The notes beneath the pieces are model-generated. The model worked only from the letters and a program-made list of their open reading frames with translations, was not told where the DNA came from and ran no database searches. The translations under genes were made by a program, and so were the position numbers. A DNA stretch of 64,000 nucleotides from an uncultured Blautia sp. GTDB taxonomy: Bacteria; Bacillota; Clostridia; Lachnospirales; Lachnospiraceae. This document shows positions 42,797 through 51,701 of the stretch, one piece after another (the stretch's first letter is position 1; each line of letters opens with the position of its first letter). The stretch is from NCBI GenBank assembly GCA_946557785.1, contig CAMNTH010000001.1, positions 211,428 to 275,427 of the forward strand, given 5' to 3'.

Positions 42797-43897
42797 TTAC
42801 TGGTTCAGCAAACGTTTCTCATATTCATCAAAATTATATTCCCTCTGCTGGAAATTGTTAAAGCGGTTGGGCGCACTGCTTGCTGCAGGCTTCGTCTGGG
42901 TCTGGGCAGATTTTAAAAGCTTGCGTTTTTTATGTTCTGCATCCAGTATACGGATGTCATCCAATGTCTGAACCTTCTTTTTCGTCCAGCCGCTTAAGAT
43001 CTTATCAGCATACTGGAAGCTTGGCTGTCCTGTCTGGAGAATTGTTCTGCTGCAGGCTTCCTGAATCAATTCCATGGAAAAGCCGTAATCCTTAAGCCAT
43101 TTGTCCATGAGGACGATTTCACTGTCAATGGGATTTCGGTTGGTTATGCCAAGAGCCTTAAGGATGGAAAAATATTCCTTACAGTAACGGGAATTGGCCT
43201 CTTTAGCCATCTGGACTGTGGTGATTCCGGCCTCTGCCCAGGCAAGGGCTACAGTTTCTATGTATCGGATGCTCTTATGATTCCGGCTGACACAGTATTC
43301 AATGAGATATTCGATCAGATCAGCCGAAAGACTGAGCCCGTCATAGAAGAAAAGGATCTTCTGCATTTCCGTGGATGTCAGGGTTTTTCCAAGGTATTGT
43401 TCTGCAATATAGAGAAGCTGGACAATGTCTTCGTTCTGCTTTAGTTCCTTGATACGGTCAGGAGTGAGGGCAGACGCCTCAGGACTGGGGCTTAAGGATT
43501 TGGATGTATCCTGCTGGTACTTGGGAGGCTCCTGGACAATCCCCTGAGAAAGCGCAGGATCAATTTCTTTCATATAAGAAAGGGAAGACTCAGGAGTGAC
43601 GTTTATGGGCAGCACAGTAATGCCGCAGAGCGTTTTTGAAGAATCATAATCCAGGGCAATGAGCTCCTGCTTCACCCAGTATTTCAGCGCACGAATCACA
43701 TCCCTCTCTGTACAGAGAAGGCTGTCGGCCAATTTTTCCAGGCTGAAGGAAAGGGGGGCATTGGCAAGCATTCTTACAAGGTAGATATAAACCTTCACAA
43801 ACTCTCCGTTTGCCTCCGGCATAAAATGATCAATAAAGTAATTGGATAAAATAGTAACCTCTGCTTTGGAGGAATTATGTAATGTAATCATATTCAT
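42797..43897 (-). CDS. DnaD-domain replication initiation protein
   Basis: 366 residues. The N-terminal ~110 residues form a winged-helix DnaD-like domain (FVKVYIYLVRMLANAPLSFSLEKLADSLLCTERDVIRALKYW). The C-terminal region has two DnaB_2/DDBH2-type helical domains (YLGKTLTSTEMQKILFFYDGLSLSADLIEYLIEYC, and a second near 255-315). It acts in primosome assembly before the helicase loader. Start uncertain: ATG at 43897 is taken, GTG at 43906 is possible, neither with a strong ribosome site. The upstream spacer contains DnaA boxes. Confidence 0.85.
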   Translation of the reverse strand: MNMITLHNSSKAEVTILSNYFIDHFMPEANGEFVKVYIYLVRMLANAPLSFSLEKLADSLLCTERDVIRALKYWVKQELIALDYDSSKTLCGITVLPINVTPESSLSYMKEIDPALSQGIVQEPPKYQQDTSKSLSPSPEASALTPDRIKELKQNEDIVQLLYIAEQYLGKTLTSTEMQKILFFYDGLSLSADLIEYLIEYCVSRNHKSIRYIETVALAWAEAGITTVQMAKEANSRYCKEYFSILKALGITNRNPIDSEIVLMDKWLKDYGFSMELIQEACSRTILQTGQPSFQYADKILSGWTKKKVQTLDDIRILDAEHKKRKLLKSAQTQTKPAASSAPNRFNNFQQREYNFDEYEKRLLNQ

Positions 43898-44001
43898 GAA
43901 TATCACTCACTTTCAAATTCCTTTTGGTACTTTAGGATTATAGCACAACCCTTTTCAAAAGAGAACCACTTTTTTCCTGCACAATTCTTCCACATTCTGA
44001 G

Positions 44002-44253
44002 TGTGGATAATGTGGATAATGTGGAAAGGAAATCATGTTCAATAATTATTGCAAACCACCAGGAACCTACACAAAACGGGGATTTTGGAAGGAAACGGAG
44101 AATTTTGCCGAGATAAAATGGCGAATTATGTCAATCATATAATACACAAAAGAATCCACAGAGAATGGAAGGAGGAAATGTGTATAAACATGTGGATAAT
44201 GTGGATAACTATGGTTAGACCGCATAAATACAGGCATTTCAGAATGTGGATAA
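44002..44253. promoter_or_regulatory. Cluster of six consensus DnaA boxes
   Basis: TGTGGATAA (complement TTATCCACA) occurs at 44002-44010, 44011-44019, 44191-44199, 44200-44208 and 44245-44253; TGTGTATAA at 44179-44187; a degenerate TGTGGAAAG at 44020-44028. All point the same way, and two pairs abut with no spacing. The 410-bp spacer between dnaD and murC contains no gene. The boxes may titrate DnaA or control the dnaD operon; dnaA/dnaN are absent, so a chromosomal origin is not claimed. Confidence 0.75.
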
Positions 44254-44297
44254 AAAAAGCCGCTGCCTGTGTAAAAAAAACAGGCAATGGCTTAAAA
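44254..44297 (-). terminator. Terminator after murC
   Basis: Read on the minus strand, GCC-ATTGCCTGT and ACAGGCAGCGGC form an interrupted stem around T/A-rich loop bases, followed by TTTTTTT. It lies just after the murC stop codon. Confidence 0.75.
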
Positions 44298-44307
44298 ACA
44301 GGCTGAT

Positions 44308-45687
44308 TTACTGACCAAGAAGGTGTTCTCCGATCTTTACTACGTCTCCTGCGCCCATGGTAATGAGCAGATCACCCTTTGTGCAGTGCTCCAGGAGGTA
44401 GTTCTCAATCTCATCAAATGTGGAAAAGTATTCGCATGGAGTCCCCAGCTCCTGAATCAGCTTCTGCAGATCTTCGGATGAAATTCCCAGAGTATCTGTT
44501 TCCCGTGCTGCATAAATGTCCGCCAGAACTACATGATCCGCAAGGGTAAGAGCCTTTGCAAAGTCTTTAAGGAGTGCTTTTGTGCGGGAATATGTATGGG
44601 GCTGGAAAACGCACCAAGCAGTTTTGTGGGGATAATTTTTGACTGCATGGAGGGTTGCCTCAATTTCGGTAGGATGATGGGCATAGTCATCAATAATGGT
44701 GACCCCAGCTACCTGCCCCTTATGCTGGAAACGGCGGTCCGTACCGGTAAAGCCGTTAAGGCCTGCCATAATATCCTGCTGGCTGATATGAAGAAGCTGT
44801 GCAGCTGCAATAGAAGCAAGGGCATTGGAAACATTGTGGATTCCCGGAACCTTCAGACTGTAAGTTCCAAGAGGAACCCCGTTTCTAAGGGCAGTAAAGG
44901 ATGCATGTCCCAATGCATCATAGGTAATGCCCTCAGGCGTGTAATCTGCATCTCCTTGGAGGCTGTACGTAATCACCTGGCAGGGAAGGTCCCGGATGAT
45001 TTCTTCATAAGCAGGGATATCCCTGTTGATGATAAGAGTTCCGTCTTCAGGAAGAAGTTCTGCAAATTTCCGGAAGGAATGGCGGATATCGTCAATGTCT
45101 TTGAAGAAATCCAGATGATCCGCATCTATATTTAAGATTACACTGATTTTCGGGAAAAAGCTTAAAAAGCTGTTAGTATATTCGCACGCTTCTGTCAGGA
45201 AGGTTTCGGACTGCCCTACGCGGATATTGCCGCCGATGGCAGGCAGAATTCCGCCTACGCTGATGGTAGGGTCACAGTTTCCTGCCAGAAGGATATGGGA
45301 AATCATGGATGTTGTTGTGGTTTTTCCATGAGTACCGGAAACTGCAATGGGGGTATGGTAATTGCGCATGATCTGTCCCAGGAGCTGGGCGCGGGTAAGC
45401 ATGGGGAGCCCTTTTGAAACTGCACATGCAAACTCAGGGTTATCGGGATGGATGGCTGCAGTATATACCACTACCTGAACAGAATCTTCTATATTAGATG
45501 CACGCTGGCCATAAAAAATCCTGGCGCCCCGTTGCGCAAGGGACTGGGTCAGGGGGCTTTCTTTGGCATCGGAGCCGGAAATGGTAAAATTCTCTTCCAG
45601 GAGGATTTCCGCAAGACCGCTCATGCTGATGCCGCCGATCCCAATAAAATGGATGTGCAGCGGTTTATGAAAGTCTATCTGATACAT
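44308..45687 (-). CDS. murC: UDP-N-acetylmuramate-L-alanine ligase
   Basis: 459 residues, cytoplasmic ATP-dependent ligase adding L-Ala to UDP-MurNAc. N-terminal HFIGIGGISMSGLAEIL (Rossmann UDP site), ATP loop SGTHGKTTTTSMI near 110, ILNIDADHLDFF, and C-terminal IDDYAHHPTEIEATL are all present. AAGGAG precedes the ATG. It stands alone, divergent from the MATE exporter gene. Confidence 0.96.
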   Translation of the reverse strand: MYQIDFHKPLHIHFIGIGGISMSGLAEILLEENFTISGSDAKESPLTQSLAQRGARIFYGQRASNIEDSVQVVVYTAAIHPDNPEFACAVSKGLPMLTRAQLLGQIMRNYHTPIAVSGTHGKTTTTSMISHILLAGNCDPTISVGGILPAIGGNIRVGQSETFLTEACEYTNSFLSFFPKISVILNIDADHLDFFKDIDDIRHSFRKFAELLPEDGTLIINRDIPAYEEIIRDLPCQVITYSLQGDADYTPEGITYDALGHASFTALRNGVPLGTYSLKVPGIHNVSNALASIAAAQLLHISQQDIMAGLNGFTGTDRRFQHKGQVAGVTIIDDYAHHPTEIEATLHAVKNYPHKTAWCVFQPHTYSRTKALLKDFAKALTLADHVVLADIYAARETDTLGISSEDLQKLIQELGTPCEYFSTFDEIENYLLEHCTKGDLLITMGAGDVVKIGEHLLGQ

Positions 45688-45903
45688 AATATTAATCTCC
45701 TTGATTTTTTGTCCTTTTTATTATACGCCCAATGGGATGAAATGAAAAGTCTTTCTTTCAGATGAAAAAAAGTCTAAAAAATGTTCCCGATATACACTGT
45801 ACTTTTCCTTACATTCCCAGTATAATCTAGCTTAATGCGTACATTTGCAGGATGCTTTTTTATAGGAAATTTCAAAATACGAAAAAAGAGAAAGGACATT
45901 ATC

Positions 45904-47262
45904 GTGAGAGTGAGTATTTTTTCCGACAAACGCTTTAACAGTCAGCTCTTTAAGCTGGCTATGCCCATTGTGATCCAGAGCCTGATGCTGGCATCCGTTG
46001 CGGCAGCCGATGCCTTTATGCTGGGAGGAGTAGATCAGAATTCCATGTCTGCTGTTTCACTGGCATCGCAGATACAGTTTATCCAGAATATGGCCATTTC
46101 ATCTATTGTAGCTGCAGCTGCTATTTTAGGAGCGCAGTATTGGGGCAGGGGCGACCATAAGACCATTGGCAGGATCTTTTGCCTGTCAATCCGCACCTGC
46201 TTCCTGGTTTCCGTTGTTTTTTTTGTGGGATGCGTCTTCTTACCCCGCTATCTGATGATTCTGTTTACAAACGAAGAAGGACTGATCGCCATCGGCAGTC
46301 ATTATCTTCAGATTGCAGGCTGGTCCTATCTGCTGACTGGTATTTCCCAGTGCTATCTTACGATTCTGAAAGTGACGGACCATACTGCTGATGCTGCAAA
46401 GGTCAGCACTGCGGCAGTTCTTTTAAATATTGCATTGAATGCAGTTTTGATCTTCGGGCTTTTTGGAGCACCGGCGATGGGAGTTCAGGGTGCAGCCATA
46501 GCCACATTGACAGCCCGTGTGATTGAGCTTTTGTGGTGTATTTTGCTCTCTTTAAAGCGGGGATATATCCGTCTGAAGATTGGTGGGCTTTTGAAACGCT
46601 ATCCATTGCTTTCCAAAGATTTTACCAAGTGTTTCCTGCCGCTTTTCGGCGCATCTCTTTTGTGGGGTGTGGGATTTACTTCCTATACGGCATTTATGGG
46701 ACACATGGGAACCGATGCTGCCGCAGCCAATTCAATCGCATCGGTTGTCCGTGACCTGGTATGCTGCATGTGCAACGGTATTTCCAGCGGAGGCGGCATT
46801 CTGGTCGGGAATGAGCTTGGGGCCGGTAAGCTTGAACGTGGAAAGCTGTACGGTGATCGGCTGATGAAGCTCAGTTTTATCCTGGGTCTTGCATCTACTG
46901 TGATCATGTTTGCAGTAACTCCGCTGCTTCTGGTCGTAGTTAAGCTGACAGATCAGGCGCAAAAGCACCTGCTTGCCATGATGTGCATTATGGCTGTTTA
47001 TATGATCGGACGTACGGTTAATACCGTTATTATTAACGGCATTTTTGCTGCAGGGGGAGATACGATGTTTGATATGTACAGCCTTGTGGTTACCATGTGG
47101 ATGCTGGCAGTCCCTTTGGCTGCTCTTGGCTGCTTCGTATTTCATTGGCCTGTAGCTGTGGTATATGCATGTACCTGTCTTGATGAAGTAGGCAAAATTC
47201 CGTGGGTAATGCATCACTACAAGAAATACAAATGGGTGAAAGACCTTACAAGAGAAATATAG
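45904..47262 (+). CDS. MATE-family multidrug/Na+ antiporter
   Basis: 452 residues with about twelve membrane segments in two similar halves. LAMPIVIQSLMLASVAAADAFMLG and the mirrored FLPLFGASLLWGVGFTSYTAFMGHMG are the start of each half. The GTG at 45904 has AAAGGA 7-8 nt upstream; an ATG further up (45835) lacks a site. A TATAAT at about 45821 lies upstream. Substrate unknown. Confidence 0.88.
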   Translation: MRVSIFSDKRFNSQLFKLAMPIVIQSLMLASVAAADAFMLGGVDQNSMSAVSLASQIQFIQNMAISSIVAAAAILGAQYWGRGDHKTIGRIFCLSIRTCFLVSVVFFVGCVFLPRYLMILFTNEEGLIAIGSHYLQIAGWSYLLTGISQCYLTILKVTDHTADAAKVSTAAVLLNIALNAVLIFGLFGAPAMGVQGAAIATLTARVIELLWCILLSLKRGYIRLKIGGLLKRYPLLSKDFTKCFLPLFGASLLWGVGFTSYTAFMGHMGTDAAAANSIASVVRDLVCCMCNGISSGGGILVGNELGAGKLERGKLYGDRLMKLSFILGLASTVIMFAVTPLLLVVVKLTDQAQKHLLAMMCIMAVYMIGRTVNTVIINGIFAAGGDTMFDMYSLVVTMWMLAVPLAALGCFVFHWPVAVVYACTCLDEVGKIPWVMHHYKKYKWVKDLTREI

Positions 47263-47393
47263 TCAAATGTCGGAAAAAGTTGAAATATGTAAAATATGCA
47301 CAAAAAAACGTCAAAAATGTTTTTCTTGACTAATTTTTAATATACAATAACTCTAAAAAAAGAAAAAAACAGGCAAAATAATTGTAAAAAATG

Positions 47394-47422
47394 TTCACTA
47401 ATCTGGTAGAGTATGGTATAAT
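47394..47422 (+). promoter_or_regulatory. Promoter of glgC-glgD
   Basis: TTCACT at 47394-47399, 17 bp, TATAAT at 47417-47422; leader of about 25 nt. Confidence 0.6.
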
Positions 47423-47453
47423 ATTATAATCATAACATACAAGAGGTGATTGC

Positions 47454-48731
47454 ATGATCAAGAAAGAAATGATTGCCATGCTTTTAGCCGGTGGACAAGG
47501 AAGCCGGCTGGGAGTCCTGACAGAAAAAGTTGCAAAACCGGCAGTCGCTTTCGGTGGAAAATATCGTATTATAGACTTCCCCTTAAGTAATTGCATCAAT
47601 TCAGGCATTGATACGGTAGGTGTTCTAACGCAGTATCAGCCGTTGCGCCTCAATACACACATAGGAATAGGCATTCCCTGGGACTTGGACAGAAATGAAG
47701 GAGGCGTCACAGTACTTCCGCCTTATGAGAAGAGTTCGAACAGCGAATGGTATACGGGAACTGCCAATGCAATCTACCAGAATTTAGATTATATGGAACA
47801 GTACAATCCGGATTATGTTTTGATACTTTCCGGAGATCATATTTATAAAATGGACTACGAAGTGATGCTTGATTTCCATAAGGCTAATAAGGCGGACATT
47901 ACAATTGCTTGTATGCCTGTTCCTATAGAGGAAGCCAGCCGTTTCGGTATTATGGTAACAGACGAGACAAGCCGCATTGTGGAATTTGAAGAAAAGCCTG
48001 AGAAGCCAAGCAGTAATCTGGCTTCCATGGGTATTTACATTTTTAGCTGGCGAGCTCTGAAGGAAGCCCTGGTTGCTTTGAAGGATCAGAGCAATTGTGA
48101 CTTTGGGAAACATATTCTTCCTTATTGCAAGGAACGGGGACGGCGGCTTTTTGCATATGAGTATAATGGCTACTGGAAGGACGTAGGAACCCTGGGATCC
48201 TACTGGGAAGCCAATATGGAACTGATTGATATTATACCTGAATTTAATTTATATGAAGAATTCTGGAGGATTTATACAAAAGGAGATATTATTCCCCCAC
48301 AGTATATTTCCAGCGATGCTGTGATAGACAGATGTCTTATTGGAGAAGGCGCTGAGATCTACGGCGAGGTGCGCAATTCTGTGATCGGCCCCAATGTTGT
48401 CATTGGAAAGGGCAGCGTTGTGAGAGATTCCATCATTATGAGGAACTCTGAGGTGGGTGAGAACGTTGTAATGGACAAGGCCATTGTTGCAGAGGATGTG
48501 AAGATTGGCAATCAGGTTGTCTTAGGGGATGGCGAGGAAGCTCCTAATGTGCTTAAACCGTCTGTATATGCCTTCGGTATTGTCACGATCGGTGAGAAGA
48601 GCGTAATTCCGGACGATGTAAAAATCGGAAAGAATACCGCAATATCCGGAGTAACGACTCCGGCAGATTATCCGGATGGAGTGCTGCCGGGCGGACAAGT
48701 AATTGCGGCAAAGGATGGTGATGAGGCATGA
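47454..48731 (+). CDS. glgC: Glucose-1-phosphate adenylyltransferase GlgC
   Basis: 425 residues, makes ADP-glucose for glycogen synthesis. Nucleotide-binding start [38 protein letters not shown], substrate loop [31 protein letters not shown], and a C-terminal left-handed beta helix. Overlaps glgD by 4 nt (ATGA). AAGAGGTG precedes the ATG. Confidence 0.97.
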   Translation: MIKKEMIAMLLAGGQGSRLGVLTEKVAKPAVAFGGKYRIIDFPLSNCINSGIDTVGVLTQYQPLRLNTHIGIGIPWDLDRNEGGVTVLPPYEKSSNSEWYTGTANAIYQNLDYMEQYNPDYVLILSGDHIYKMDYEVMLDFHKANKADITIACMPVPIEEASRFGIMVTDETSRIVEFEEKPEKPSSNLASMGIYIFSWRALKEALVALKDQSNCDFGKHILPYCKERGRRLFAYEYNGYWKDVGTLGSYWEANMELIDIIPEFNLYEEFWRIYTKGDIIPPQYISSDAVIDRCLIGEGAEIYGEVRNSVIGPNVVIGKGSVVRDSIIMRNSEVGENVVMDKAIVAEDVKIGNQVVLGDGEEAPNVLKPSVYAFGIVTIGEKSVIPDDVKIGKNTAISGVTTPADYPDGVLPGGQVIAAKDGDEA

Positions 48732-49846
48732 GAGCAATCGGAATTATTTTAGCAGGCGGCAATAATAACCGTATGAGAGAGCTGTCCAACAAGAGGGCTA
48801 TCGCAGCCATGCCCGTGGCGGGAAGCTACAGAAGCATTGATTTTGCCTTAAGCAATATGGCCAATTCCCATATCCAGAAGGTTGCCGTGCTGACACAGTA
48901 TAATGCCCGCTCCCTGAATGAGCATTTAAGTTCTTCAAAATGGTGGGATTTTGGCAGGAAGCAGGGAGGACTCTTTGTATTTACCCCTACGATTACAAAA
49001 GAAAACAGCCTGTGGTATCAGGGAACTGCGGATGCTATATACCAGAACCTGAACTTTTTGAAAAACAGTCATGAACCGTATGCGGTGATTGCTTCCGGCG
49101 ATTGTGTCTATAAGCTGGACTATAATAAAGTGCTTGAATATCATATTGCTAAACGGGCGGATATTACGGTGGTATGTACTACATGCAGGGATCAGAGCGA
49201 AGTAGAGCGTTTTGGCGTGCTTCGTATGAATGATGATAACAGAATAGAAGAATTTGAAGAGAAACCCATAGTTTCTGCTTATAATACCATTTCGGCAGGA
49301 ATCTATGTTGTCCGCAGAAGGCAGCTCATTGAAATGATCGAGCGGGCGGCGATGGAAGGAAGAAACGATTTTGTAAGGGATATTCTGATCCGGTACAAAA
49401 ATCTAAAAAGAATTTACGGCTATAAGATTGACAGCTATTGGAGCAATATCTCCACTGCAGAAGCCTATTTCAGAACGAATATGGCTTTCCTGGAACCGGA
49501 AATCCGTAACTACTTCTTCAAGCAGGAACCGTCAATTAAAACCAGGATTGATGACCTGCCGCCGGCAAAATATAATCCAGGTGCCGCAGTGAGAAACAGC
49601 CTGATTTCCAGCGGATGTATTATTAACGGCGTTGTGGAGAATTCCGTTCTGTTCAAAGACGTATTTGTAGGCAATAACTGTGTGATAAAGAATTCCGTGA
49701 TTCTCAATAATGTTTATATTGGAGATAATACACATATTGAGAACTGCATTGTAGAAAGCCGTGATACGATCAAGGCTAATTCTTATTATTGCGGCGACGG
49801 CGAAGTGAAGATCGTTGTTGAAAAAAATCAGCGCTATGTGCTGTAA
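48728..49846 (+). CDS. glgD: GlgD regulatory subunit of ADP-glucose pyrophosphorylase
   Basis: 372 residues, paralogue of GlgC. The nucleotide loop is changed ([37 protein letters not shown]): the usual GxGxRL is NNNRM and the key Lys-Pro-Ala is altered, so it should be non-catalytic and modulate GlgC in a heteromer. The C-terminal half keeps hexapeptide-like beta-helix repeats. Translationally coupled to glgC. No glgA or glgB follows. Confidence 0.93.
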   Translation: MRAIGIILAGGNNNRMRELSNKRAIAAMPVAGSYRSIDFALSNMANSHIQKVAVLTQYNARSLNEHLSSSKWWDFGRKQGGLFVFTPTITKENSLWYQGTADAIYQNLNFLKNSHEPYAVIASGDCVYKLDYNKVLEYHIAKRADITVVCTTCRDQSEVERFGVLRMNDDNRIEEFEEKPIVSAYNTISAGIYVVRRRQLIEMIERAAMEGRNDFVRDILIRYKNLKRIYGYKIDSYWSNISTAEAYFRTNMAFLEPEIRNYFFKQEPSIKTRIDDLPPAKYNPGAAVRNSLISSGCIINGVVENSVLFKDVFVGNNCVIKNSVILNNVYIGDNTHIENCIVESRDTIKANSYYCGDGEVKIVVEKNQRYVL

Positions 49847-49909
49847 TTCTGCTGGCGGGCAGCGTATAGCATTTGCAATATGTGCAAAATAGGAAAGGGG
49901 AAAGCAGAG

Positions 49910-50191
49910 ATGAATATAACTGATGTACGCGTGAGAAAAGTAGCAAAAGAAGGAAAGATGAAGGCCGTAGTTTCAATTACCATTGATGAGGAGTTTGTAG
50001 TACATGACATTAAGGTGATTGAAGGAGAAAAAGGCCTCTTTATTGCGATGCCCAGCCGGAAGGCTACGGATGGAGAATATCGTGATATTGCGCATCCGAT
50101 TAATTCTGCTACAAGAGACCGGATTCAGACGATCATTCTGGAGAAATTCCAGGAAGTTATGGCAGAGGAGCAACAAGAGGCTGCTGAATGA
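49910..50191 (+). CDS. spoVG: SpoVG, RNA/DNA-binding regulator
   Basis: 93 residues. [38 protein letters not shown] and [24 protein letters not shown] are the family hallmark. SpoVG binds nucleic acid and affects sporulation septation and other cell-surface functions. The ATG at 49910 follows AAAGGGGAAAG; an ATG 30 bp upstream is outside the conserved region. A terminator follows. Confidence 0.95.
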   Translation: MNITDVRVRKVAKEGKMKAVVSITIDEEFVVHDIKVIEGEKGLFIAMPSRKATDGEYRDIAHPINSATRDRIQTIILEKFQEVMAEEQQEAAE

Positions 50192-50231
50192 TCAGTATTT
50201 TCCATCTGCAGAAAGAAGAATAGTGTTCCAT

Positions 50232-50265
50232 TGCGGTGTCTCCCTTGGGGAGGCACCGTTTTTTC
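50232..50265 (+). terminator. Terminator after spoVG
   Basis: CGGTGTCTCC and GGAGGCACCG form a stem with loop CTTG and T-run TTTTTT. Confidence 0.85.
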
Positions 50266-50329
50266 ACTCATATAACGTCCTGCTTTTCTGGCGATTGTTA
50301 CATATATATTACGAAATATAAATAAAATG

Positions 50330-50357
50330 TTGATTTTTTTATAAAATGTGTTATACT
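50330..50357 (+). promoter_or_regulatory. Promoter of the 3D-domain protein gene
   Basis: TTGATT at 50330-50335, 16 bp, TATACT at 50352-50357. Confidence 0.6.
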
Positions 50358-50392
50358 TAACCTCGAAACATCCCAAATTTCTGGAGGTTATT

Positions 50393-51634
50393 ATGAAGAG
50401 AACAAGAATTTTTTCACTGCTGCTTGCCGGTGCTTTGATTGTTTCTACGGGAACTTCTGCATGGGCGTCTACAGAAGATGAAATTGCATATGCAAGGGAA
50501 CAGAAACAACAGGCCGAAATTGGCCTTGCGGATACAGAGGCTGCCATCAGCAGCCTGGAAGGCAGGAAGCAGGAACTGGAAAGCTATCTGGCCAAACTGG
50601 ATGCCCAATATCAGGAATTGACCGATAGTCTGGAAGAGCTTGACACAGAAGCCAAAGCAAAGGAGAAAGAACTCAAGCAGGTAAAAAAAGAACTGAAGAA
50701 GGCTCGCAAAACTGCACAGAGACAGTATGAAGCCATGAAGCTGCGGATCGTTTACATGTATGAAAACGGCGGAAGCACCATGCTGGAGAGGCTGCTATCT
50801 TCCAAGAGTATTGCAGATTTCCTGAACGAGGCGGAAAATGTATCTCAGCTTTCCCAATATGACAGAGATATGCTGAAAAAATACGAGGAAATCCGGAAGA
50901 ATGTTAAACAACAGGAACTGCAGGTAACTGAGGAAGCCAATGCCATAAAAGCGCTTCAGGAGGAAAAAGCAGTTAAACAGCAGGAAGTTCGGGCAATGGC
51001 AGAGAGTACCAGCGCAGACATTACTACATATGTGAATGAGCTCAGCGCTACACGAGCAGAGGCTGGAGCCCTGATGGCGCAGATCAGTCAGGCGGACAGC
51101 AATATTTCTGCATTGCTGGCGCAGGCAGAGGCTGAAAAGGCGGCAGCAGCCGCTGCTGCAGAAGCAAAAGCCGCATCGGCAGAGATTGAGGCGGAAGCCA
51201 CATCTGAAAATAGGGAGGAACCACAGGGAATGGCGGAATATGATCCTGAAACAGATACGGCGGAATCTTCCAGCAGTTCCACAAGCAGTGAGATTATTGT
51301 GGAAGAAGAGGATGAGGAAGAGTCTGAGGAGGAAAATATTTCCAGTTCCGGAGAGGGAACCTATCTTGGAAATTTCCGCCTTACAGGATACTGCAATTGT
51401 GCACAGTGCTGCGGAACAGCGGGAAATGCAACTGCCAGCGGTGCCATGCCCACATCCGGACATACCGTTGCCATGGCAGGAGTACCTTTTGGAACCCAGC
51501 TTTCCATCAATGGTACGATTTATACAGTAGAAGATCTGGGAACACCTTATGGCCATGTGGATATTTATTTTGACAGCCATGATGCTGCCCTGAACTTTGG
51601 CTCACAGTACGCAGATGTATATCAGGTAAATTAA
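50393..51634 (+). CDS. Exported coiled-coil protein with C-terminal 3D (YuiC-like) domain
   Basis: 413 residues. Signal peptide (RIFSLLLAGALIVSTGTSAWA), then a long coiled coil (about 25-250) of the PcsB/CwlO N-terminal type, an Ala/Glu-rich and acidic Ser linker, and a C-terminal 3D domain: GNFRLTGYCNCAQCCG, ATASGAMPTSGHTVAM, and HVDIYFDSHDAALNFG carrying the three conserved Asp. The 3D domain is a lytic transglycosylase-like or muralytic fold. Role: peptidoglycan remodelling at the wall. GGAGG is 5 nt ahead of the ATG. Confidence 0.88.
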   Translation: MKRTRIFSLLLAGALIVSTGTSAWASTEDEIAYAREQKQQAEIGLADTEAAISSLEGRKQELESYLAKLDAQYQELTDSLEELDTEAKAKEKELKQVKKELKKARKTAQRQYEAMKLRIVYMYENGGSTMLERLLSSKSIADFLNEAENVSQLSQYDRDMLKKYEEIRKNVKQQELQVTEEANAIKALQEEKAVKQQEVRAMAESTSADITTYVNELSATRAEAGALMAQISQADSNISALLAQAEAEKAAAAAAAEAKAASAEIEAEATSENREEPQGMAEYDPETDTAESSSSSTSSEIIVEEEDEEESEEENISSSGEGTYLGNFRLTGYCNCAQCCGTAGNATASGAMPTSGHTVAMAGVPFGTQLSINGTIYTVEDLGTPYGHVDIYFDSHDAALNFGSQYADVYQVN

Positions 51635-51641
51635 AGAATAC

Positions 51642-51675
51642 AAAAAAGATGGCTGATCCTGCGGCCATCTTTTTT
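51642..51675. terminator. Bidirectional terminator
   Basis: AAAAAAGATGGC (51642-51653) pairs with GCCATCTTTTTT (51664-51675). Confidence 0.88.
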
Positions 51676-51701
51676 GAAGTTCATATAATAGTCAATATAA
51701 A

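Noticed and set aside
43990..44260. Chromosomal replication origin
   Set aside because: DnaA boxes are present, but there is no dnaA, dnaN, recF, rpmH or gyrase gene nearby and no clear AT-rich unwinding element. Kept only as a DnaA-box cluster.
44049..44306. 85-codon frame in the dnaD-murC spacer
   Set aside because: It is composed of the DnaA-box repeats and terminator, has unusual composition (many Trp, Met, Ile, Lys) and no ribosome site.
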